From Thermoplasmata archaeon (lineage in GTDB: Archaea > Thermoplasmatota > Thermoplasmata > Thermoplasmatales > Thermoplasmataceae), in assembly GCA_021833045.1 (NCBI GenBank), contig JAKBGP010000023.1, forward strand, positions 1-16,336: a stretch of 16,336 nucleotides of DNA, in the 5' to 3' direction. Under the pieces are notes generated by a model. That model made no database searches and had not been told where the DNA came from. It saw nothing but the letters and a program-made list of their open reading frames with translations. The translations under genes and the position numbers were made by a program. Of the stretch, positions 7,058 to 13,422 are shown in pieces; position 1 is the stretch's first letter; the number at the start of each line of letters is the position of its first letter.

Positions 7058-8512
7058 TTGACTAAAGTTATTAATAATTATTTGTATACAAGGTCATTGG
7101 GCGATATAGATCCTGAAGAGATAAGGTCAGTGGATGATATCCTTGACTACATAGTAGAAAATTTTGAAAGCGACCCTGTAGCAGGTTATGGAAACAATTT
7201 GTGGAGTTATAGACAGTTTAGCGACATGGTAAAATCGCTGGCATCATCCATGATAGAAAATTTTCCAATGAAGAAAGGCCAGAGAGTTCTCATAATCCTT
7301 CCACCTAGCTATCAGCTGTTACTTTCTTATTTCGCACTGTGGAGAAATGGAGTGAGCGCAATTCCACTCGATGTAAAAACGCCTCTGGAATTGATTGATA
7401 AAATAGCAACAAGCGGAAAAATATCTGGAATAATCACCTATGACTCTCTATTCAGCCATATAAACAGGGATGAAACATCAAATATTTACAATATACTGAC
7501 CAGTTCTTCTGAATTTAGGTCAATAATTTCAAAAAGAAATCCAGATATGGATGATTATAGAATAAGGGGGACCAGACAGAGAGCAGTAATGGAAGAAATG
7601 TGTTATAATGAAGCTAAGGAAGGTGAACATATTGATATATTCACAGATATAGCAATATCTGAAATACAGTGGAAAAAAGATTCATCATTTACTTTCCTGA
7701 ATTATACATTTAAGAAAGTAATTTCTGCATTGAAGCTAACAATGGACCTTTTTCCAATGAGGAAGAACCAGGCATTTGCAGTCCAGAAAGAACCAACATC
7801 CTGTCCAGATGTGATCGAAGGACTCTTGATACCAATATTAAAGGGAGAGAGAATCATTATGGTCGAGAATTTCAGGGAAAATCTGGAAAAAATAATAATG
7901 AAAAACGATCCAGAAGAGGGAATTGTACTCTGGTTAAATATGCATGGTTTCAAAGCGTTGAGGGAATTCAGGGAGTCAGCAATTGAAAAAATATCTATAA
8001 TTCTAACAAATTTTCAATGGAATATGGATGAAATTAGTTTTCTGGGAAAGAAACGGTCTTCCCTGTTCTCCATAATGGAATATGAAGGCATTTCAGTTCC
8101 CATAATTTCAAAACAGTTCATCGGTGATGGACCTGGTCAGAGTAATTTCATATCAGGTGGCAAAGAAAAATCTGGCGTTTTTAAAATCCCGTATATGTAC
8201 ATCTGCGACAAATATGAAGACGAGGAAGAGTTCTACACAATTGCAAACATCAACATAGAAAGCATGTCTGCGAGGGATATTGAAAATGAATCTGTCTATT
8301 TGCACAGGGGAAGATCAATTCCTTTAAATGAGATGATTAAGTTTTTTGAGAACCAACTCCATGTAAAAAACTGTGCATTATTACAGGACAAGGATGACTG
8401 GCGAATAATCGACGTCATACTGGATAAAAAAACAGCAATTCCGGCAAAAATAAATATTAATGATGAGGTTCCTGACCTCTTACTACCTTTAAAAATTATA
8501 AAAAATAATTGA
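7058..8512 (+). CDS. Degenerate acyl-adenylate-forming (ANL) superfamily protein, probably inactive as a ligase
   Basis: No functional name can be given. The N-terminal 130 residues look like an AMP-forming acyl-CoA synthetase: LWSYRQFSDMVKSLASSM (48-65), KKGQRVLIILPPSYQLLLSY (72-91), and FALWRNGVSAIPLD (92-105). Further parts also align by eye: GLLIPILKGERIIMV (255-269) with the substrate-pocket strand, EYEGISVPI (341-349) in the place of YGxTE, and 415-456 with the small C-terminal domain. The family's ATP-binding P-loop (T/S-S-G-T-T-G-x-P-K-G) is absent: the equivalent stretch near 198-222 has no glycine. The TGD motif and hinge are also unrecognisable. The only plausible start near the 5' end is TTG 7058; an in-frame stop sits at 7046-7048. 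Follows nnr by 26 bases and ends 6 bases from convergent padR. The open frame argues against a pseudogene. Confidence 0.72.
   Translation: MTKVINNYLYTRSLGDIDPEEIRSVDDILDYIVENFESDPVAGYGNNLWSYRQFSDMVKSLASSMIENFPMKKGQRVLIILPPSYQLLLSYFALWRNGVSAIPLDVKTPLELIDKIATSGKISGIITYDSLFSHINRDETSNIYNILTSSSEFRSIISKRNPDMDDYRIRGTRQRAVMEEMCYNEAKEGEHIDIFTDIAISEIQWKKDSSFTFLNYTFKKVISALKLTMDLFPMRKNQAFAVQKEPTSCPDVIEGLLIPILKGERIIMVENFRENLEKIIMKNDPEEGIVLWLNMHGFKALREFRESAIEKISIILTNFQWNMDEISFLGKKRSSLFSIMEYEGISVPIISKQFIGDGPGQSNFISGGKEKSGVFKIPYMYICDKYEDEEEFYTIANINIESMSARDIENESVYLHRGRSIPLNEMIKFFENQLHVKNCALLQDKDDWRIIDVILDKKTAIPAKININDEVPDLLLPLKIIKNN
8487..8510 (-). terminator. Probable U-rich terminator of the padR gene
   Basis: Minus strand just after the padR stop reads AATTATTTTTTATAATTTTT, two long T runs typical of archaeal intrinsic termination, lying inside the 3' end of the convergent ANL-like gene. 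Confidence 0.5.
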
Positions 8513-8518
8513 ATGTAC

Positions 8519-8956
8519 TCAATCAGATGTAAGTTTCCTTATTCTGTCTGCTATCTTATCAAGTACTTCTTTATTTTCCTTCAATTTTGTGCTTCCATTT
8601 GCCTTTATATCTTCAAGAAAATTGACAAGACCATTGATCTCATCCACAGCCTCATCATAATTTCTCGGAGAGTTTCCGGAAAATGGATTATGCATATGTC
8701 CCATACCAAACCAGCTATCAGATTCCTGCGTAAGACTGTAAGCTCCTGAAGGTTCCTTCTTGATCATATTCTCATCTACCATCTTCTGTAGCATCGGGTA
8801 AAGTGATCCAGGTGATGGTCTCCACATCCCAAAGGTCATTTTTTCCACAGAATCCATTATCTCAGCACCGTTCTTAGGTCCACTTCTCAGCACTGCAAGA
8901 ATAGTAAACCTCAAATCTCTTCTTTTTCCAAACATGTTTCCCATCATGATTATCAT
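8519..8956 (-). CDS. PadR-family transcriptional repressor
   Basis: Winged-helix DNA-binding regulator with a helical dimerisation tail. From ATG 8956 it has 145 residues. Residues 15-77 form the winged helix: LRFTILAVLRSGPKNGAEIM (15-34), then the PadR hallmark WRPSPGSLYPMLQKMVDENM (45-64) and the wing IKKEPSGAYSLT (65-76). Residues 100-143 are charged helix, the usual PadR C-terminal dimer arm, and 79-98 is a G/M/H/N-rich linker (WFGMGHMHNPFSGNSP) that might sense a ligand or metal. The frame is open upstream to ATG 8986, but that start would lie inside the TATA box; 8956 is about 24 bases from the TATA box and is preferred, with ATGs at 8947 and 8944 as alternatives. CGATAT repeats over the promoter suggest autoregulation. 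Divergent from citrate synthase. Confidence 0.9.
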   Translation of the reverse strand: MIIMMGNMFGKRRDLRFTILAVLRSGPKNGAEIMDSVEKMTFGMWRPSPGSLYPMLQKMVDENMIKKEPSGAYSLTQESDSWFGMGHMHNPFSGNSPRNYDEAVDEINGLVNFLEDIKANGSTKLKENKEVLDKIADRIRKLTSD

Positions 8957-9000
8957 ATCGGTTATTCGATATCGATATATAAACATATTGCTTTCGATAT
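8955..9000. promoter_or_regulatory. padR promoter with repeated CGATAT / ATATCG elements (candidate operator)
   Basis: The minus-strand TATA box TTTATATAT lies at about 8975-8984. Around it, ATATCG (8955-8960) and CGATAT (8967-8972) form an inverted repeat with a 6-base spacer. CGATAT recurs at 8973-8978 and 8995-9000, and ATATCG also at 8969-8974. Placement over the TATA box and start site fits repressor binding, most simply by PadR itself. Confidence 0.5.
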
Positions 9001-9187
9001 TGTAATGTCTTTATTAGAACTAAAGAGATTCATATTATACTAAAAAGGTAAAATTAATCACTCTTATTGTATGGAAAGAAAAGCATTACTTTCAAAGAAA
9101 TGTTAATTAGCCATTTTCATATATTAAGGTCTGTGTGTTGAATTCACAAGGGAAGAGCATAATTTTCATTAAAAAAGGTTGAGTAAT

Positions 9188-10342
9188 ATGAATGAAGGGA
9201 GTGAAGCAAAGGAAGAACTGAGAAGAGGATTAGAAGGTGTACTAGCAGCAGAGACCAGAATAGGATATGTAAATGGATCTGATGGGAAGCTTTTTTACAG
9301 AGGATATGAGATCAACAGTCTTGTAGAACAGAGCAATTATGAAGAGGTATCCTATCTTCTTCTTTATGGTCATCTTCCGAAAAGGGGAGAGTATGAGGAA
9401 TATGTGAAGAGATTGAGGGAAGAGATGCCACTTCCGGATGAGGTCTTATCACTAATAAAAAACATAGGGGGAAGGACCCATCCAATGTCGGCACTGAGAA
9501 CAGTAATTTCATATCTTTCCGTGCTGGACAGTATGGAATCTGATAGTTCCACTAAAAATCAGGAAAGGATAGGTATAAGTCTTATTGCAAGAATGCCCTC
9601 AATAGTTGGAGCCATACACAGGGTATATTCCGGTAAGGAAATAATTAAACCAGACCCTGAACTTGGATATGCTTCAAACTTCTTTTATATGTCCACTGGT
9701 GCTAGACCAGATCCTGTTGAATCAAAGATAATGGATACTGCTCTAATAATTCACGCAGATCATGGAATGAATGCATCTACTTTTTCAGCACTTGTAACCA
9801 TATCAACAATGGCTGACATGTACTCCGCCATCACCTCTGCCATAGGTACATTAAAAGGACCATTGCACGGTGGAGCTAATGAAAGAGCATTGAAAATGAT
9901 CCAATCAGTAGGAAGGCCAGAAAATGCAGAGAAAGCGCTCAAGGTTATGACTGATAAAGGTGAGCGCGTGATGGGATTTGGGCACCGTGTCTATAAGGTA
10001 TACGATCCGAGAGCAAAGATTCTGAAAAGATATGCAGAATATTTTGCAGAACGGAAAGGAAACGAAACATTCAAAACTGCTCAAATAATCGAAGAACTGA
10101 TGATTAATAAGTATGGAGAGAGAGGAATCTTTCCGAATGTTGATTTTTACTCCGGGATGATATACGACGCTATGGGGTTCAGAACTGAGATTTTCACTCC
10201 AATCTTTGCAACAGGCAGAATTTCAGGATGGGTAGCAAGGGCACTGGAATATTCAACAGAAAATAGATTATTCAGGCCAAAGGCACTTTACGTAGGAGAA
10301 AAAGGGCCAAGAAAATACATCCCAATACAGGATAGAGACTGA
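9188..10342 (+). CDS. Citrate synthase (or 2-methylcitrate synthase)
   Basis: Condenses oxaloacetate with acetyl-CoA to citrate at the entrance of the TCA cycle; 2-methylcitrate synthases are close relatives and cannot be excluded. 384 residues from ATG 9188, the short form of the enzyme. Seen: GLEGVLAAETRIGYVNG at the N-terminus, LFYRGYEI (35-42), HADHGMNASTF (189-199), GPLHGGANERAL (224-235) with active-site H227, GFGHRVYKVYDPRAK (263-277) with H266, and PNVDFYSG (316-323) with D319, so the catalytic triad is complete. The frame is open to a TTG at 9179, but ATG 9188 has a purine-rich AAAAAAGGTTGAG before it and is preferred; a TATA-like ATAATTTT lies near -26. The nob1 start is 1 base after the stop, indicating co-transcription. 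Confidence 0.94.
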   Translation: MNEGSEAKEELRRGLEGVLAAETRIGYVNGSDGKLFYRGYEINSLVEQSNYEEVSYLLLYGHLPKRGEYEEYVKRLREEMPLPDEVLSLIKNIGGRTHPMSALRTVISYLSVLDSMESDSSTKNQERIGISLIARMPSIVGAIHRVYSGKEIIKPDPELGYASNFFYMSTGARPDPVESKIMDTALIIHADHGMNASTFSALVTISTMADMYSAITSAIGTLKGPLHGGANERALKMIQSVGRPENAEKALKVMTDKGERVMGFGHRVYKVYDPRAKILKRYAEYFAERKGNETFKTAQIIEELMINKYGERGIFPNVDFYSGMIYDAMGFRTEIFTPIFATGRISGWVARALEYSTENRLFRPKALYVGEKGPRKYIPIQDRD

Positions 10343-10343
10343 A

Positions 10344-10868
10344 ATGGCAGTAAAAAAGGAGAGAATAAATCTCGGTGAAAAGCTCATAATTCCGGACACC
10401 TCAGCCATATTAACAGGAAAAATAGAGATTCTGTCAATGAATTGCATTGTCCCAACAAGCGTTATAGGAGAGATCAAGCATGGTAAAATGAGCAGGGTCA
10501 TTGGGCATGATCTAAATATCATACGAACCGCTTCCCCCGGGCAGGAATACATGGAACAGGTTAGGGAAGCTTCAAAAAAGACTGGAGACTTTCCATATCT
10601 GAGCCAAACTGATATGGAAATCATTGCCATAGCAAAGGAATATGGTGGGGTTGTTATTTCTGATGATTATTCCCTTCAAAATGTATGTTCAGAAATGAGC
10701 ATAGAATATTATGGATGTGGCATAGAGGCTATCAAAAAGAGTATAAGATGGGGATATCTTTGCAGAGGTTGCGGTACAAAATATACTAAAAGACTGGATA
10801 AATGCAGCATATGTGGGCACTGGATAACCCGATATGCCATAACAGAGAATGAAAATAAAAGGGGTTAA
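10344..10868 (+). CDS. nob1: Nob1-like rRNA maturation endonuclease (PIN domain + zinc ribbon)
   Basis: Cuts pre-16S rRNA at the 3' end of the mature molecule in the last step of small-subunit assembly (known for archaeal and eukaryotic Nob1). 174 residues. The PIN nuclease domain covers about 13-128, with acidic residues D18 (IIPDTSAIL), E43 (VIGEIKHG), D90 (LSQTDMEII) and D107/D108 (VISDDYSL) as the likely metal site. A zinc ribbon follows at 137-163: C140-x2-C143 and C154-x2-C157 (LCRGCG, KCSICGHW). This two-part arrangement is diagnostic of Nob1 as opposed to VapC-type PIN toxins. It starts 1 base after the citrate synthase stop and overlaps the stop of convergent pth2 by 4 bases. A functional link to citrate synthase is not apparent. 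Confidence 0.93.
   Translation: MAVKKERINLGEKLIIPDTSAILTGKIEILSMNCIVPTSVIGEIKHGKMSRVIGHDLNIIRTASPGQEYMEQVREASKKTGDFPYLSQTDMEIIAIAKEYGGVVISDDYSLQNVCSEMSIEYYGCGIEAIKKSIRWGYLCRGCGTKYTKRLDKCSICGHWITRYAITENENKRG
10847..10864 (-). terminator. Probable U-rich terminator of the HTH-CBS / carS / pth2 operon
   Basis: Minus strand immediately past the pth2 stop reads CCCCTTTTATTTTCATTC, a T-rich tract of the archaeal terminator type, inside the 3' end of nob1. Confidence 0.35.
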
Positions 10869-11224
10869 AGCAAGGGATATTCGGATGTAATTTTATCAAT
10901 TACATCAGCTGGAGCAGGGCCAATCCCTATACATGTTGTACTGCCAGGATCAACCTGTGTATAACCAGCATCTGATATTACTGAGGTATTTAGACCAATA
11001 TTTTCGCATTCTGCCTTTAGTTTATAAAGTTCCTCAAGATTCTGCAGTCTTATCACTATCTTTTTTTGTCCCTGGGATTCCCATTCTCTGAACACTTTTT
11101 TGTTATTTTTTTGAGCCCAGAGAGCGCAATTCACAGCAGCATGTGAAGCCTGAGCTGCTATCTTCCCCTTCCCCATGTCAAGATCTTTTCTCACGCCAAT
11201 TATCATCTTCATTTCTTCTACCAT
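10865..11224 (-). CDS. pth2: Peptidyl-tRNA hydrolase, archaeal/eukaryotic type (Pth2)
   Basis: Releases peptides from peptidyl-tRNAs that fall off the ribosome, recycling tRNA. 119 residues, the usual Pth2 length. Seen: MIIGVRKDLDMGKGKIAAQASHA (7-29), the family signature with its basic residues, AALWAQ-like helix (CALWAQ, 33-38), and the C-terminal half VISDAGYTQVDPGSTTCIGIGPAP (82-105), also a hallmark. The ATG at 11224 overlaps the end of carS by 7 bases (ATGGTAG), so translation is probably coupled; ATG 11212 or 11206 are possible alternatives nearer the conserved core. The stop overlaps the stop of convergent nob1 by 4 bases. Confidence 0.95.
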   Translation of the reverse strand: MVEEMKMIIGVRKDLDMGKGKIAAQASHAAVNCALWAQKNNKKVFREWESQGQKKIVIRLQNLEELYKLKAECENIGLNTSVISDAGYTQVDPGSTTCIGIGPAPADVIDKITSEYPLL

Positions 11225-11772
11225 GGAACATCCTTCCTATGCATCTTATAAGCAAGTATATTTACACCCCTGTGCAAAAGTGGTGTTATTACAAGTATTA
11301 TCACAATATCTATAAAATTTCCATAGAGCAATAAGAAGAAAGATCTCGAAAACAGAAACAGGAATAGGAAAGCGAAGATAACGAATGGCCACATATCCAG
11401 AAGATTACCCTTTTCTCCACTCTTCATATTCTTTCTCCTCTTTATGAATGAACCTACTAGATCACCTGTTAGTGACCCCCATGCCAGACTAACTGAGGCA
11501 ATTATCATAGTTTCAAATGAAACCTGGAACTGAAATAGTCCTGCAATAGAAAGGATTGGGAGAATTATTATTCCAGAAATGAAACCAATCAATATTCCAC
11601 CAAAATATCCACTTATACTCTTTCCATCTCCAAATATTCTCCTTCCATCTATGAAATTCCTCCCAAAATCCATTCTGCCTTTTCCTCCTGTGATAACTGC
11701 ACCTGGATTGGCAACCAGTGCCGGAATAAAGGCAAATAATCCTGCGAGGATGTTAAATGCCAGATTCTGCAT
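11218..11772 (-). CDS. carS: CDP-archaeol synthase (CarS)
   Basis: Membrane enzyme that activates unsaturated archaetidic acid (the digeranylgeranylglycerol phosphate lipid) with CTP, giving the CDP intermediate for polar lipid headgroup attachment. 184 residues with about five hydrophobic segments: 5-22, 54-78, 86-106, 128-149 and 151-166. Cytoplasmic motifs are ANPGAVITGGKGRMDFG (21-37), RRIFGDGKSISGYFGG (44-59), the GSLTGDLVGSFIKRR block (99-113) followed by KSGEKG (117-122), and the C-terminal THPL-like ITPLLHRGVNILAY (162-175). These match the CarS family. Its 5' end overlaps the HTH-CBS gene by 20 bases and its 3' end overlaps pth2 by 7, so all three are one operon. Confidence 0.92.
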   Translation of the reverse strand: MQNLAFNILAGLFAFIPALVANPGAVITGGKGRMDFGRNFIDGRRIFGDGKSISGYFGGILIGFISGIIILPILSIAGLFQFQVSFETMIIASVSLAWGSLTGDLVGSFIKRRKNMKSGEKGNLLDMWPFVIFAFLFLFLFSRSFFLLLYGNFIDIVIILVITPLLHRGVNILAYKMHRKDVPW

Positions 11773-12358
11773 ATGTCTCTACAGCCTTCAGTATATCAGC
11801 CTTGGTTATTATGCCTTTTAATTCAAGCTTGTCAGTTATCAGTACTGCATTGGAGAATCTCAGTATTGGATAAATAGCAGATATGGGAGTGTTTGGAGGA
11901 AGTTGAGGAAGTGCGGGGCTCATAATCTTTGATACTGTCATCTTTTTTAAAGCATCTGGGGAAATCCCTTTCATAAGAAATTCATTGACTTCACCCTCTC
12001 CTATTGTACCAACTACTCTCATTTCTGAATTTAGCACAGGCATCTGTGAAATGCCATATTTTTTCAGAATATCAAGGGTTGTCAGTATAGAATCAGTAGC
12101 CTGACAGGTTACAACATTTGTGGTCATAATCTTTGAAACTTCTATATCCATCTGATCTGCCTTCTTCGAATGGCTCTGTAGATAGTTATAGATTTTTCTT
12201 ATATTTTCATAAGTTGGATTTATGTCTCCCTTCTCAAGCCTTGCAATATACGACTGACTAACTCCACAGACAGAAGCGAGTTCCCTCTGTCTAATTCCAA
12301 GAGATTTTCTCATCTTGGAAATCTCCTTAACTGTAGGAAGCATGAAGGTATGATTCAT
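11753..12358 (-). CDS. HTH (XRE-type) regulator with a CBS domain pair
   Basis: Predicted transcription factor whose activity is set by a small ligand, often an adenine nucleotide, bound between CBS domains. 201 residues. The XRE-type helix-turn-helix is at 10-63, with IRQRELASVCGVSQSYIARLEKG (22-44) as the recognition unit. CBS1 is about 73-127 (SKIMTTNVVTCQATDSI, then GISQMPVLNSEMRVVGTI) and CBS2 about 140-196 (SKIMSPALPQLPPNTPI, then GIITKADILKAV). This architecture is common in archaea but targets are generally unknown. The ATG at 12358 is chosen because it opens the frame; M6 is an alternative. It leads an operon with carS and pth2. A palindrome over its promoter suggests autoregulation, and thereby control of the lipid gene (inference). 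Confidence 0.9.
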   Translation of the reverse strand: MNHTFMLPTVKEISKMRKSLGIRQRELASVCGVSQSYIARLEKGDINPTYENIRKIYNYLQSHSKKADQMDIEVSKIMTTNVVTCQATDSILTTLDILKKYGISQMPVLNSEMRVVGTIGEGEVNEFLMKGISPDALKKMTVSKIMSPALPQLPPNTPISAIYPILRFSNAVLITDKLELKGIITKADILKAVETYAESGI

Positions 12359-12362
12359 ATTT

Positions 12363-12414
12363 GGGTAATATTATTATTGTTAAAACTTTTAGAAAATATT
12401 ACCTTTCGTAATAT
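12363..12414. promoter_or_regulatory. Inverted repeat over the HTH-CBS operon promoter (candidate operator)
   Basis: GGTAATATT (12364-12372) and AATATTACC (12395-12403) are perfect 9-base inverted arms separated by 22 bases; a further GTAATAT lies at 12408-12414. The minus-strand TATA-like GTTTTAA (about 12380-12387) is about 26 bases before the start codon and lies between the arms. The rest of the 12359-12585 gap shows no gene or RNA. Confidence 0.5.
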
Positions 12415-12585
12415 CATATTCCGTAAAATTGATTATGTATAATCTCGGAATCTTTGAATTCTATAAAAATATCAAACTTATTTAATCCAAAAATCAGTTT
12501 AACTTTTCACATTTTGTGTTCTCTATTACCATCAATTAAGGGGAAACTATAAAATGATAATTTTCCATTACCCGTTTGAATATAG

Positions 12586-13362
12586 TTGAGCTCAAAAAAG
12601 AATGAAAAGCCTTTATCCACCTTCCTTAAAAAGAATAAGGTTTTAACATTTCCACTTCTTGCCTTAGTGCCATCGATACTGACAGTTTTGATTTTCATCT
12701 TCGTAACTGCACTTCTTTATATAATTTTTCTAATTCCAATAATTATCTTTATCGCAGCCCATTACACTGACACATGGGGGATGAAGAAACGTTTAAAATA
12801 TGCAATCCCCGTATTTGTTCTATTACTCCTTATACAGACTCTAATACTCACGCCCGTTTCCTATGAAAATCCAGGAATTTTACAGGGAAAAACACCAAAC
12901 GATTCGCATTTCTCTGTCTACATATCTCCATATTCCGGTGTACATTCTCAATACAGCGTAAACGCAACATTTTATGGATTGAACACAAGTCATTCATATA
13001 AGCCTTATTTCATGGCATATTCATCAGGAGAGTTTCTAAATCTTACATGTAAGGTTTCACTTCAAAACGTTACTACCAGTGATGGCGTAATAGCAGTTAA
13101 TTATACGTTTAACCATTTGCACGATGGTGATTATTACGTGGAAGTAATACTAAACTATACACATTCAAATAGGGGCTACAATGTTACAACGGGATTTGTA
13201 CGGGGTCCAATCGTTTATTCTGAAAACATTTTTGCACTTTCATTGCTTCTTAACTATACACCACTATACGCTCTGTTAATTGTGATTTTCATTATATTCC
13301 TGCTGTTCAGCAAATCCATAAGCAACTCTAAAAGGAAGTTAACACAGAGAATGACAAAATAA
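12586..13362 (+). CDS. Membrane protein with a sequon-rich external domain, function unknown
   Basis: Not a family I recognise. 258 residues from a TTG start; no ATG occurs until residue 66, and the lysine-rich N-terminus (SSKKNEKPLSTFLKKNK) before the first hydrophobic stretch supports TTG 12586. Hydrophobic segments: 19-58 (probably two helices), 72-90, and 214-241, followed by a basic tail (KSISNSKRKLTQRMTK). Between the third and last segments lies a domain of about 120 residues, predicted to be outside the cell, rich in Y, S, N and T and beta-like in pattern. It contains eight or nine N-x-S/T sequons (N105, N126, N133, N152, N161, N172, N190, N199, N223), pointing to heavy N-glycosylation. 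A TATA-like stretch (12556-12564) lies about 26 bases before the start. It is followed by a T-rich tract and then the AbrB-PhoU gene with its own promoter. Confidence 0.78.
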   Translation: MSSKKNEKPLSTFLKKNKVLTFPLLALVPSILTVLIFIFVTALLYIIFLIPIIIFIAAHYTDTWGMKKRLKYAIPVFVLLLLIQTLILTPVSYENPGILQGKTPNDSHFSVYISPYSGVHSQYSVNATFYGLNTSHSYKPYFMAYSSGEFLNLTCKVSLQNVTTSDGVIAVNYTFNHLHDGDYYVEVILNYTHSNRGYNVTTGFVRGPIVYSENIFALSLLLNYTPLYALLIVIFIIFLLFSKSISNSKRKLTQRMTK

Positions 13363-13363
13363 T

Positions 13364-13376
13364 ATATATTTTTATG
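13364..13376 (+). terminator. Probable U-rich terminator after the membrane protein gene
   Basis: ATATATTTTTATG directly follows the stop codon; T-rich, with no hairpin, as usual for archaea. Confidence 0.35.
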
Positions 13377-13395
13377 ATTACTATATAGGTAAACT

Positions 13396-13405
13396 AAATA
13401 TGTAT
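13396..13405 (+). promoter_or_regulatory. TATA box of the AbrB-PhoU gene
   Basis: AAATATGTAT is centred about 23 bases before the ATG at 13423, indicating a leaderless or nearly leaderless message. Confidence 0.45.
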
Positions 13406-13422
13406 TTTCCATATAGATTCAT

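Noticed and set aside
8513..8749. Plus-strand frame after the ANL-like gene
   Set aside because: Antisense to the padR gene, with no start signal or recognisable domain.
10344..10868. VapC-type toxin as the identity of the PIN-domain gene
   Set aside because: The C-terminal four-cysteine zinc ribbon identifies Nob1, and there is no small antitoxin gene beside it.
12507..12698. Minus-strand 63-codon frame
   Set aside because: Overlaps the promoter and N-terminal membrane segments of the plus-strand membrane protein and shows no family resemblance.
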